Below are positions 17,750 to 25,498 of a stretch of 38,537 nt of DNA, one piece after another (position 1 is the first letter of the stretch; each line of letters opens with the position of its first letter). Below the pieces are notes generated by a model. The model saw only the letters and a program-made list of their open reading frames with translations. It was not told the origin of the DNA and did no database searches. Source of the stretch: an uncultured Pirellulaceae bacterium (lineage in GTDB: Bacteria > Planctomycetota > Planctomycetia > Pirellulales > Pirellulaceae); assembly GCA_937967505.1 (NCBI GenBank), contig CALCJM010000154.1:1-38537 (forward strand), written 5' to 3'. Position numbers and translations under genes: made by a program.

Positions 17750-18313
17750 GTGAAGCCCATTTCTGCTTTTCGATTTTTCAAGATGACCTGGTTGGATAAG
17801 CCCGTTGCTGATCGAGCAGTATATAAACTGATCAAGCAGCGTCAGATTCGCTCGATCGTCGAAGTCGGGCTTGGCGACGGCAGTCGTTGCGAAAAACTGA
17901 TTGCAGTGGCCAAGGCATTTTCAGAAGATAAAGTTCGATATACGGGCGTCGATTTGTTTGACGCGCGCGAGCCGGCGGATGATTTGGAACCGCTTAAGTT
18001 GATCGAGATGCACCGGCGTCTCAAGGGCGTCGATGCCAAGACGCAACTGGTGCCCGGGGATATCGGTTCGGCACTGCCGCGGATCGCAAATTCTCATCTG
18101 CGTACCGACTTAATATTGATATCCGCCGGATATGAGCGTGAGCAGTTGTCGATGGTAAAGTCGTTTTTGCCGCGGATGCTTCACCCAAGTTCGCTGGTGC
18201 TGATTCAAAGCAAGCAAAACGGCGAGTTTAAAAAGCTGAGCCGCCTGGAGATCGAAAAATCCGTGAACAAGACCACTGACCGCAAGTCATCTGACGTTCG
18301 CAAAGCGGCGTAG
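17750..18313 (+). CDS. Methyltransferase-like Rossmann-fold protein
   Basis: A 187-residue protein with a class I S-adenosylmethionine methyltransferase signature: motif I VEVGLGDGS (37-45) and an acidic residue at the end of strand 2 (YTGVDLFD, D68). It is shorter than most full methyltransferases, so substrate-recognition parts may be minimal or missing. The C-terminus is lysine-rich. The likely role is methyl transfer in the cytoplasm, with an unknown acceptor. The GTG start at 17750 is preceded by AGAGGA at a good distance. It is isolated: upstream is the structured non-coding region, downstream another non-coding stretch. Confidence 0.7.
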   Translation: MKPISAFRFFKMTWLDKPVADRAVYKLIKQRQIRSIVEVGLGDGSRCEKLIAVAKAFSEDKVRYTGVDLFDAREPADDLEPLKLIEMHRRLKGVDAKTQLVPGDIGSALPRIANSHLRTDLILISAGYEREQLSMVKSFLPRMLHPSSLVLIQSKQNGEFKKLSRLEIEKSVNKTTDRKSSDVRKAA

Positions 18314-18489
18314 GCTGGCCCAGCCAATGCAAAACGTTGAAAAAGACGACGCCTTGGTTTGGCGTGCCCGGGTTGGCATCGATTTCCAAAGTTAGGCTTT
18401 ATTAGCGATTGGTCCGTCGGCATCCGCACCATTCGCGGAAAGGTGCTTGACTGTGACTGTAGTGGGGCCGTGGTGATGTCTATTTCGCG

Positions 18490-18529
18490 CATGAAAAAAC
18501 ACGACCAGCTTTTTGGTGCTGGTCGTGTT
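18490..18529 (-). terminator. Intrinsic terminator on the minus strand, gene of origin unknown
   Basis: AACACGACCAGC (18498-18509) and GCTGGTCGTGTT (18518-18529) form a perfect 12-bp stem with an eight-base loop. On the minus strand the stem runs into TTTTTT (18499-18494), the textbook form. Nothing clearly coding lies upstream on that strand before the divergent SIS-CBS gene. A GATAAT -10-like box on the minus strand at 18669-18664 would give a transcript of about 165 bases, but it lacks a good -35. Confidence 0.6.
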
Positions 18530-18831
18530 GAATTGCGTACTCCGCAGCCGTTGGCCACGACGGTACGCGAAACTATTTTGGTAGGTGCTTCCCGGATTTT
18601 GGTGGTTGGCAGGAAACCGTAGTGCCCCGCAAGGGATTCTAGCGATTGCCACTACATTGCCAGATTATCCCGGGAAAGAGTCTTTAGAAAAAATCTTTTT
18701 GTTTGAGCGATGGCTAACACCGCTTTGCTTACCTATCATCGGCTTTTGTTGTGTGCGTTTGAATCAAAACGAGGAAGAGCCTACAACCGTTGCTTTCGGT
18801 ATCTTCGCCGCTGTGCTGGCGGCTTTCGTGA

Positions 18832-18860
18832 TTAACGCCTCTTCGTTTCGCGACTATAAT
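18832..18860 (+). promoter_or_regulatory. Sigma70-type promoter of the SIS-CBS gene
   Basis: TTAACG (18832-18837) and a perfect TATAAT (18855-18860) are separated by 17 bases. The expected start near 18867 leaves a leader of about 35 bases with GGAG (18892-18895) placed six bases before the ATG. Confidence 0.6.
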
Positions 18861-18901
18861 AGCATCGACTTGTCGTCGGCTATTTTTTTCCGGAGAACCT
18901 A

Positions 18902-19924
18902 ATGTCCACCAATCCTATCTCAGGCAAAACCGATTCAGTCGTTTGCACTTCAGGCTCTGTTCGGGAAAAGATGGCCGGCACATTGCGATTGGAGGCGCAG
19001 ATGATTGCGGCCGCCAGTGAACGGTTAAACGATGATTGTGGGAAAATTGTCAGTCTGTTGGCAGCCTGCGGTGGAAGGATTCTGTTGACGGGCATGGGGA
19101 AAACAGGTTTTATCGCCCGCAAGGCTGCCGCAACGCTTTGCAGCACCGGTGCTCCGGCCATTTTCCTGCACCCTGCCGAGGCGATTCACGGTGATCTGGG
19201 GATTGTAACGCCGCATGATGTGTTGCTGGCGATGTCCAACAGCGGCGAGACCGAAGAGATTCTTAAGCTGACGGAGTATATGCGTCGCGGTGGCGTCCCT
19301 GTTGTGGGGCTGGTTGGTAATCTGGGTTCGACGCTGGCCTGCAACAGCGATTTTGTGATTGATTGCAGAGTTGAACGGGAAGCGGATGAACTTTCGCTGG
19401 CCCCGACCTGTAGCACAACGTTGATGCTGGCGGTTAGTGATGCATTGGCGATTGCATTGATGGATCAACGCGGGTTCACCGCAGAGGAATTCGCGCGGTA
19501 CCATCCGGGGGGGACGCTGGGAAAAAAGCTGTTGTTGAAGGTCAGCGATGTGATGCACGTGGCATCCGCGATTCCCAATGCCGACCAGTCGGTAAGCTTG
19601 CGCGATGCGATCGAGCAAATCAGCCGGCACGGACTTGGCTGTTTATTTTTAACCGATGGGGAAGGCCGACTGTCGGGAGTGTTGACTGATGGCGATTTGC
19701 GTCGTTGTTTTCAATTGTGGACCGGTAGCATTGATCAACTGATGGGATCGCCAGCAGAAGTCGTGATGACCCAATCGCCTCTTACAATCACCAGCGGTCA
19801 GTTGGCGGCGGTTGGGCTGCGCAATATGGAGGATCGTCAAATCACCGTGCTGCCTGTGGTTGATAATGGGGAACTGGTGGGCGTGGTGCATCTACATGAT
19901 CTGATCAAAGCCGGGCTGGCCTGA
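18902..19924 (+). CDS. kdsD: Arabinose-5-phosphate isomerase (SIS-CBS)
   Basis: A 340-residue KpsF/GutQ/KdsD family protein. The family interconverts D-ribulose-5-phosphate and D-arabinose-5-phosphate, the first step of Kdo synthesis for lipopolysaccharide. The SIS domain (about 40-175) shows GMGKTGFIARKAA (64-76), HPAEAIHGDLG (90-100) and SNSGET (112-117). Two CBS domains follow (about 216-268 and 286-339), each ending in a GVLTDGDLRR or GVVHLHDLIK type strand. The length is normal for the family. The start is supported by GGAG six bases upstream and by the promoter. The paralogous name kpsF/gutQ cannot be excluded from sequence alone. It is a single gene, convergent with the PSP1 gene. Confidence 0.93.
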   Translation: MSTNPISGKTDSVVCTSGSVREKMAGTLRLEAQMIAAASERLNDDCGKIVSLLAACGGRILLTGMGKTGFIARKAAATLCSTGAPAIFLHPAEAIHGDLGIVTPHDVLLAMSNSGETEEILKLTEYMRRGGVPVVGLVGNLGSTLACNSDFVIDCRVEREADELSLAPTCSTTLMLAVSDALAIALMDQRGFTAEEFARYHPGGTLGKKLLLKVSDVMHVASAIPNADQSVSLRDAIEQISRHGLGCLFLTDGEGRLSGVLTDGDLRRCFQLWTGSIDQLMGSPAEVVMTQSPLTITSGQLAAVGLRNMEDRQITVLPVVDNGELVGVVHLHDLIKAGLA

Positions 19925-20020
19925 TTCGACTGGAGAACGCGCCGCCGGATCGTCGCACTTGGCTTTGCGGGTGAAGCTTGCCGCTCCGCGTTCGGTTCAG
20001 ATTGACACTCTGCGTCCGAT

Positions 20021-20593
20021 TTAGCGCGTCGCGCAAGTGCCGGCCAGAGCACACGATCCGCATCCTGATGATTTACATCCGCTCTCTTCGGTGCCGCAGG
20101 TGGGGCCGCAACCCTCTGCCAGCGATTGAGCAAATTTCCTGAATTTAACTTTGCGATCGTAGGCTTCGGCCAACTCTGCGGTGACGGCTTCGACGCGCGG
20201 GTCGGTGTCACCCAAAAAATAAAAAAACAACGATTCCCCGTCGAACAGATGTTCGACATCGACCAGCGTCACCGGTAACGCGCGTTTGACCAGGATCTTT
20301 CGACATTCTTCAAACGCCCGATCGCGGAATCGATCCAGCCGCTCAAGGATCATTTCGTCTTCCGGGGTGGTTGTTCGAAGTAAATCACCGGCAGGGCGGT
20401 TGATACTGTTGCACGCCTGGTCAGGCGTCTCGTCGTTTGGTGGCGGCAGGTCGCACACGACAGTCCCCCACTCCAGCCCACGGGAGGTTCGGCAGATCAC
20501 GCGCTGATCGCGCTGGTACCTGCGGAAGTCGCTGGCCTCAAAAGTGCCCAGCACTCCCATCAGGCCAGTTTTGACAAAGTGAAGAGTACCCAC
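20021..20593 (-). CDS. PSP1-domain protein with cysteine-rich tail (RicT-like)
   Basis: A 190-residue protein. Residues about 1-150 match the PSP1/RicT (YaaT) family, with the characteristic strands VICRTSRGLEWGTVV, FYFLGDTDPRVEAV and KVKFRKFAQSLAEGCG. In Bacillus subtilis RicT belongs to a complex with iron-sulfur clusters that modulates RNA processing. The last 30 residues here hold six cysteines in the pattern CX3CX6CX4CX2CX5C, plausible ligands for a metal or iron-sulfur cluster. The start is GTG at 20593 (MGTLHFVKTG); no ATG fits. The T-run of a minus-strand terminator ends about 60 bases upstream, so the gene probably has its own promoter in the short gap, or the hairpin acts as a leader attenuator. 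Confidence 0.85.
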   Translation of the reverse strand: MGTLHFVKTGLMGVLGTFEASDFRRYQRDQRVICRTSRGLEWGTVVCDLPPPNDETPDQACNSINRPAGDLLRTTTPEDEMILERLDRFRDRAFEECRKILVKRALPVTLVDVEHLFDGESLFFYFLGDTDPRVEAVTAELAEAYDRKVKFRKFAQSLAEGCGPTCGTEESGCKSSGCGSCALAGTCATR

Positions 20594-20654
20594 AAATGGA
20601 AGTTCTGTATTAGGGAGTGGTCAAAGCCTAAATCTTAACACAGCCGCTGCCAGC

Positions 20655-20693
20655 AAAAAAGAAGGAGAGTCGCGACCGAAGTCACGACTCTCC
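20655..20693 (-). terminator. Intrinsic terminator on the minus strand
   Basis: GGAGAGTCG (20664-20672) pairs with CGACTCTCC (20685-20693). Three more inner pairs (GAC/GTC) close a CGAA loop after one mismatch. On the minus strand the stem is followed by TTCTTTTTT. It is 62-70 bases upstream of the PSP1 start on the same strand. Confidence 0.7.
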
Positions 20694-20792
20694 AACTACC
20701 ACCATTGACCACCAAAGATGTGACAAAGCGTCAACGCAATCGCCGTACCAAAAATCGTTAATTCTTTGATTGAAATTCGGAAGGCGGTTAAA
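20655..20792 (-). ncRNA. Candidate small RNA or tiny-protein transcript
   Basis: On the minus strand a promoter-like pair (-35 TTGATT, -10 TATTCT) lies just upstream and an intrinsic terminator closes the unit, predicting a transcript of about 135 bases. A 42-codon frame (TTG at 20824 to TAG at 20696) ends two bases before the terminator stem. It encodes a hydrophobic peptide ending in FGGQWW, but its TTG lies upstream of the predicted transcript start and no ATG or GTG is available. It may therefore be a non-coding RNA, or a small membrane peptide with another start. Evidence is only positional. Confidence 0.35.
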
Positions 20793-20798
20793 ACCCTT

Positions 20799-20828
20799 AG
20801 AATACCGATGATTTGTTGGCCCAATCAA
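20799..20828 (-). promoter_or_regulatory. Possible sigma70 promoter, minus strand
   Basis: On the minus strand TTGATT (20828-20823) and TATTCT (20804-20799) are separated by 18 bases. Each box matches four of six consensus positions or better. It would start transcription near 20792 toward the terminator at 20655-20693. Confidence 0.35.
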
Positions 20829-21410
20829 TGTGCTGGCAAGACAAACTGCGCAAACGGTTTCCGTTCACTGCACAGAAACATGGCAGGGATCGGTGAATCG
20901 AGTGCAATTGCTGTGCGACGAATGGGTGGGCTGCTGCTTTGGTGCGCTGGTTTAAAACGCGGCTTATTTTTCTGGTTGGCGGTTTGCCAACCGCCAATGG
21001 CAACCTATGGACGAATCTGGTATTTCCGTTGGTTCCCAAATAACCGCTACAGCTTAAGGCTGGCTTTGTCCAAATTATTACGACCTACGCGCTTTCGCCA
21101 AACCGCGACGAACGATGACCTATTGATACTCGTACCACGTGCGACACGCGAACAATGCTGGGCGATTTGACCCAACTGACACGTTCTTGTTCGCACGGTC
21201 GCGTGAAGCCGCCAGGCTTTGACTGGTATGACTGTTACGATTCGCCAAATGCGATTCTGAAAACAGGTTTTACCAAGCGACACGACACACCGGATAATTT
21301 TGCAACGGACTGCTTTTTTCTGGAATTGCCAAAGTGACCTTCCAAGTCTGATGTAGACTCGGCCGCTCTTGCACTCCAGAACTTTTACTCAAAAGCCAGG
21401 CGGATCCAAG

Positions 21411-23624
21411 ATGCAGTCTTCCCAATTCAGTAGTTCCTTCGCAGCATTGCGTGTCTCCGACAAGCGGCATTCCTTCCTGAGGCAGCTGGTTCATACAAGG
21501 CGACCGACGCGCACGGCTGTACTCGCGATGAGTATTCTTACGGTGCTTGGAATTGCGTTTGCACCGGCGTCTGTGCTGGCGGTTCAGGCGACGAAGCCCA
21601 ATATTGTTCTGATCAATCTGGATGACGCTGACGCGGATATCTTGTCGGGCGAAAACCTTGATAAACACTATCCAACGCTGGCAGCTCTGGCCAGACGATC
21701 GACTGTGTTTACCAATGCACACGCGACCACGCCATTTTGTGCTCCCAGCCGGGCAGCGTTGTTTACCGGACAGTACGCTTTTAACAACGGGTGTAAGACA
21801 GGAACGGAGTCACACACGATCAGCAACGGATTCAATGGCGGGTACAGACGGTATAAAATTAACGGTCACGACCAGAACGAATTGGGCGTGTGGATGAAGC
21901 AGGCCGGGTATCGCACAATTCATGTCGGTAAATTCCATCACGACGGCTATCAGAACGAAGTCCCCCCCGGATGGGATGACATCAGTGTCAGCAAAGGGAT
22001 GAAATTTTTTAACACAGCCAAGTTTTCAAACATCGGGGGAGCGCCGCGCGCTTTCCAGACCGGAAACAGTACTTATGTCTCCAACGTTGATCGGGAGCAT
22101 GCCGCGATCGCACTTGGTCAACACTTCGCCAGACGCCCCACGCAACCTTTCCTGTTGTCATTGGCGCCGCTTGCACCGCACACACCTGATGATCCGGATG
22201 TGACTCGCATGGTAGAACCGAAGTATGCGAATTACGCCAGTGACGCGCTACAGCCGACCGATACTCCCGATTACGACGAAGCTGATTTCAGTGACAAACC
22301 TGATCATCTCCAGCGCCGCCGACTCTCAAGAAGTGAGATCGCGCGTTATCAGTTAATTTACCAGTCGCGTCTGCGTGCGATGAAGAGTGTGGATGATCAG
22401 TTGAAGGCGATCTTTGATCAAATCAGTGCTGCCGGGAAGATGGGAAACACCTGGATCATTCTGAGTAGTGACAATGGCTATCAGTTGGGACATCATCGCA
22501 TGTACGCCAAAAAAGATCCGTTTCATCGCACGACCAATGTCCCATTGATGGTGACCGGACCGGGGATCAATGGACAGCAGTTCGGCAACCATCTGATCGC
22601 ACACTTGGATATTTGTCCGACCATTTTGCAACTGGGAGGGGCCGGTATCCCTGCGAGCGTTGACGGAAAGTCGTTCGCGCCGCTGATTCAGCGGCCGTCC
22701 TCATTCAATGAAGCGACGTGGCAGCGATCGATCATGATTGAAAACTGGGCGGACAAGTTTATGCTGGGGCAGCGGTTGTCGGTCGGGTACACTGCGGAGA
22801 GGTATTATGACGAGATTTACGTCGCTTGGGCCAATGGCCAGCGCGAGTATTACGACCTACAGGTTGATCCATACCAGCTAAACAACCAGTTTGACTCTCT
22901 GACGACGCCCGAGAAAGAGAACCTAGCGGAGTCGCTCCGCAACTTCAGAAAAACGAATGTAGCCCCCAATATCACACTCACCACGCCCGCACGCGGAGCG
23001 ACTGTGACGGACAAGATCAAATTTTCCGGAATGATGGAGGATAATTCTGCGGCGGTGGCTTCGTTGGTAACCATTAAAAGTTTCCGAACCGGCAAATATT
23101 TCAATGGCCAATACTGGCAGGATACGCCGTTCCAGATCACCGTGCCCGGAGTAGACCCCGGCAGTAATTTCAATCAGTGGGAGGCCACAATTGGACTGTT
23201 TTCCGAAACGACCAATAACGTGGACTACCTGCAAAGCTGGGTGCGCCCAATTGATGACAGCGGCCGACGAGGCAATGTGGCTTGGACCAGCAACATCATT
23301 AATGACAGGTCGATGTTTGCCCGGTTCAACCCAACGATCAACGGCAAGACATTTCAATACAAAACGCAGCAGATCAATGGATTCATGGGGAAGTACCCGA
23401 ATACAGAAATCAAGATTGCGGTTTACGACAGACGTTCGGGCCAGTATTTCAACGGAACGTCGTTTCAGTCGGATTACGTGCGGTTGGATGCGGAGGTGTT
23501 GCCCAACAATCGGTGGCAGAGAAAGTTAAATCTGCCCAGCGGGTCTTACCGGGTGTTTTTGCGAGCGACATCGGGAAGGTTTTATCAGCGCGAAACTCAT
23601 CGCGTCGATATTCGCGTGAGGTAG
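21411..23624 (+). CDS. Exported sulfatase with C-terminal beta modules
   Basis: A 737-residue formylglycine-dependent sulfatase. The N-terminus has a long basic stretch and a hydrophobic helix (about residues 39-57, ending ASVLAVQA), consistent with export. The catalytic domain begins at KPNIVLINLDDAD. The active-site motif CAPSR (Cys110, to become formylglycine) is followed by AALFTGQ. HVGKFHHDGY and LSSDNGYQLGHH are typical of the iduronate-2-sulfatase/arylsulfatase group. From about residue 515 there are two related beta-rich modules: SFRTGKYFNGQYWQ and DRRSGQYFNGTSFQ mark equivalent positions. They may bind glycans. It probably acts on sulfated polysaccharides in the periplasm or outside. 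The start is uncertain: TTG at 21369 and ATG at 21528 are alternatives. Confidence 0.9.
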   Translation: MQSSQFSSSFAALRVSDKRHSFLRQLVHTRRPTRTAVLAMSILTVLGIAFAPASVLAVQATKPNIVLINLDDADADILSGENLDKHYPTLAALARRSTVFTNAHATTPFCAPSRAALFTGQYAFNNGCKTGTESHTISNGFNGGYRRYKINGHDQNELGVWMKQAGYRTIHVGKFHHDGYQNEVPPGWDDISVSKGMKFFNTAKFSNIGGAPRAFQTGNSTYVSNVDREHAAIALGQHFARRPTQPFLLSLAPLAPHTPDDPDVTRMVEPKYANYASDALQPTDTPDYDEADFSDKPDHLQRRRLSRSEIARYQLIYQSRLRAMKSVDDQLKAIFDQISAAGKMGNTWIILSSDNGYQLGHHRMYAKKDPFHRTTNVPLMVTGPGINGQQFGNHLIAHLDICPTILQLGGAGIPASVDGKSFAPLIQRPSSFNEATWQRSIMIENWADKFMLGQRLSVGYTAERYYDEIYVAWANGQREYYDLQVDPYQLNNQFDSLTTPEKENLAESLRNFRKTNVAPNITLTTPARGATVTDKIKFSGMMEDNSAAVASLVTIKSFRTGKYFNGQYWQDTPFQITVPGVDPGSNFNQWEATIGLFSETTNNVDYLQSWVRPIDDSGRRGNVAWTSNIINDRSMFARFNPTINGKTFQYKTQQINGFMGKYPNTEIKIAVYDRRSGQYFNGTSFQSDYVRLDAEVLPNNRWQRKLNLPSGSYRVFLRATSGRFYQRETHRVDIRVR

Positions 23625-23637
23625 AGGAACGCTTTTC

Positions 23638-23894
23638 GTCGCTACCGCCGCCAGATGGTGGAGGGCGGAGGGAGATGGTTTGGTGGTGGTGAGATTTCAC
23701 TGATGCTTCCACGCTCTGGCGAGCGTAGCCACGTTGTGCGCTGCTGGCAAAACGTAGCTACCGTCGCCAGACGGTGGAGGGCGGAGGGAGATGGTTGGTG
23801 GTGGTAAGATTTCACTGATGCTTCCACGCTCTGGCGAGCGTAGCCACGTTGTGCGCTGCTGGCAAAAAACGTAGCTACCGTCGCCAGACGGTGG
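23638..23894. repeat. Tandem hairpin-ended repeat, 2.2 copies
   Basis: Two full units (23638-23733 and 23754-23848) and the left end of a third (23871-23894) are arranged with a period of 116-117 bases, including near-identical spacers (TTGTGCGCTGCTGGCAAAA). Each unit starts with a GTAGCTACCGTCGCCAGACGG-like end (degenerate in unit 1) and finishes with CCACGCTCTGGCGAGCGTAG plus CCAC. The two ends are imperfect inverted copies of each other, and each contains its own small hairpin (CCGTC-GCCA-GACGG; CGCTC-TGGC-GAGCG). No gene is inside. It is related to the copy at 34379-34478. Confidence 0.9.
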
Positions 23895-23918
23895 TTATAG
23901 GCGGCAACGAGAAGATCT

Positions 23919-24161
23919 TTATGAAATCCAGATGGCCCAACGGTTAATTTTGCCGTTCTTCATGGCTTCGCGATTGTGCAGAAAACGCCAGGCATCGGCG
24001 TCTCCTCGGTGCGGCTTGCTGCCGGCCAGTTCAACGATTCGGTATGACTGAGGCATGTCTTGCCAGTTGCCGGGCTGGAAATCGCCGGTGGGCTCAACCA
24101 CCATGGCAATGAACTGGATACCTCTGTGCTTTCTGGTGACTGCTGAGTGAAGTGCGGTCAT
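23919..24161 (-). CDS. Small conserved-looking hypothetical protein
   Basis: An 80-residue protein without signal peptide or membrane helix. Composition is ordinary, with GDADAWRFLHNREAMKNG and a C-terminal INRWAIWIS. I do not recognise its family. It is accepted as a gene because AAGGAGAG lies just upstream of the ATG at 24161 at good spacing and because no stronger frame overlaps it. It is the next gene downstream of the YSAP-repeat protein on the same strand, but a strong terminator separates them. A GTGAC-N7-GTCAC inverted repeat at 24312-24328 lies about 150 bases upstream and could be an operator. Confidence 0.62.
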   Translation of the reverse strand: MTALHSAVTRKHRGIQFIAMVVEPTGDFQPGNWQDMPQSYRIVELAGSKPHRGDADAWRFLHNREAMKNGKINRWAIWIS

Positions 24162-24368
24162 ATTTGGACTCTCCTTGTTGCTGCGCTTGGCCGGAGCGTT
24201 TTACAACCTCTGGTGACAGAAGTTGGTGTGTCCCGCAGGCCTGCCTTGAATCCGAATCCTTTCGCGTTGATGTTCAATCAGTTGAACTACTCTAAAGATA
24301 GGGAGCATCTGTGACACGTTAGGTCACCACCGCAAGAAATTGTTGCGATTGTTAGCTACAGGCAACGA

Positions 24369-24402
24369 AAAAACCACTGATTCGGCAGAACCAGTGGTTT
24401 TT
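24369..24402 (-). terminator. Intrinsic terminator of the YSAP-repeat gene
   Basis: AAAAACCACTG (24369-24379) pairs with CAGTGGTTTTT (24392-24402) around a 12-base loop. On the minus strand the stem ends in TTTTTT and lies about 47 bases after the stop codon. The plus strand also ends in TTTTT, so it may work in both directions. Confidence 0.85.
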
Positions 24403-24448
24403 AAATTTCAAATAAATGGGGCGAAACGGCCGAGTCTAATGCTTAAAA

Positions 24449-25051
24449 TTAAGCATCGCCTTCAGTTGCTTCTGAAGCGGCTGCTTCATCTGGAGCTGGA
24501 GGAGTGATTTCGCCTTCGTCCTCTTTTGGCGGAGCGACAATTTCACCACCGTCAGAGGTTGGCTCGACAGCCCCCTCGATTGCATTTCCGGCGTCAGATC
24601 CTTCCGCTGGCTGAGATGCTTCGCCGCTTTCGACAACCACAGTTTCGCCAACGCTGACGACTGTTTCGCCGTTGATCACAGAACCAACGGTCAGCGTTGA
24701 TGCTCCGCCGTAGGTCATTCCCATACTGCCGCCATCGACGACCATACTGCCTTGTGCGCAACAACCGCAGTTTCCACAACCAGAAGAAACAACAGGAGCT
24801 GATTCGTAGGACATCGGCATTGCAGGGGCACTCTGAACCATTGGTGCACTTTCAATGGCAGGTGCACTGTAAACGACTTCCGACTGAACCGGTGCGCTGT
24901 ACATTGGTGCCGCAGGTGCCGAGTAAACAGGAGCACTGTAAACGGGTTGGTTGAATACCTGGTTCTGCTGACAAGAAGCACACTGAGCCATTGCTGCAGT
25001 TGAACCAGCTGCCACGGCGGCTGCAACTGCGAAAGCGACAAACTTTTTCAT
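24449..25051 (-). CDS. Secreted YSAP-repeat protein with cysteine cluster
   Basis: A 200-residue protein with a clear signal peptide (MKKFVAFAVAAAVAAGSTA, cleavage near AMAQ). The mature part starts with CASCQQ, then a Pro/Ala/Tyr-rich region with repeats of the type VYSAP or MYSAP (about residues 36-85). A cysteine cluster GCGNCGCCAQG follows, then a Gly/Val-rich segment (TLTVGSVINGETVVSVGETV) and a very acidic C-terminus. Function unknown; a structural envelope protein is a guess. GAGGAG at good spacing before the ATG at 25051, and a strong terminator, suggest high expression. An upstream in-frame extension to 25126 is rejected because it would precede the signal peptide. Confidence 0.85.
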   Translation of the reverse strand: MKKFVAFAVAAAVAAGSTAAMAQCASCQQNQVFNQPVYSAPVYSAPAAPMYSAPVQSEVVYSAPAIESAPMVQSAPAMPMSYESAPVVSSGCGNCGCCAQGSMVVDGGSMGMTYGGASTLTVGSVINGETVVSVGETVVVESGEASQPAEGSDAGNAIEGAVEPTSDGGEIVAPPKEDEGEITPPAPDEAAASEATEGDA

Positions 25052-25498
25052 AACATCTCCTCGATTTAATTTCGATGATTTAACACCGCCAAAAATTTTG
25101 AAGCGTGTGTCCTGCGACGGGTCCAACAGGTCACTGCGTGTAATCGTAAAAATCTCTCATCGGTGGCCACAAAGAGCCGCAAAAGAATTTAAGGGAACGA
25201 ACAACTTCCAGACGCCAAACCAGGCACGCTGGATTGGCAGATCAGGCAGGATAGGCTCCCCGGACAAGCATCTTTTACCGCCGATGATTGAAGTGATAGA
25301 CTAACGGTGGGAGAATCACTGTCAAGTAACCAAAGGGCCTAATTACCTTGGGAAAATGGCCAAAAATGGGCATTTCTCTGAATCCGGCAGTTGATGTTGT
25401 CAGGCCTGGTTCAAATCGAGGCATTTCTCAGGTCTGTGGGGCTTGCGATCGCGCTAAACTCTCCCTGCGACGGTGCAGGAGCCTGATCGACCGGCCCG
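25052..25498. other. Intergenic region, nothing recognised
   Basis: About 450 bases between two minus-strand genes. It must hold the promoter of the YSAP-repeat gene. I see no convincing -35/-10 pair, repeat, RNA or small gene. Confidence 0.4.

Larger units (their letters stand above)
18314..18901. other. Non-coding stretch with terminator and promoter
   Basis: About 590 bases. It holds a minus-strand intrinsic terminator (18490-18529) without an evident gene feeding it, and a plus-strand promoter for the SIS-CBS gene (18832-18860). A plus-strand frame at 18476-18622 (48 residues, starting MSISRMKKHDQL and ending VVGRKP) has neighbour-like codon use but no ribosome site, and it contains the terminator hairpin. 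I leave it unassigned. Confidence 0.45.
20594..21410. other. Long intergenic region with an orphan transcription unit
   Basis: About 815 bases between the PSP1 gene (minus) and the sulfatase gene (plus). Bases 20655-20828 hold a minus-strand terminator and a possible promoter, listed separately. The rest (20829-21410) has only short frames on both strands that do not resemble proteins. The sulfatase promoter must lie here but was not recognised. Confidence 0.45.

Noticed and set aside
23638..23894. CRISPR array
   Set aside because: Period is 116-117 bases, the spacers are themselves duplicated, and there are no cas genes. It is a tandem repeat of a hairpin-ended element.
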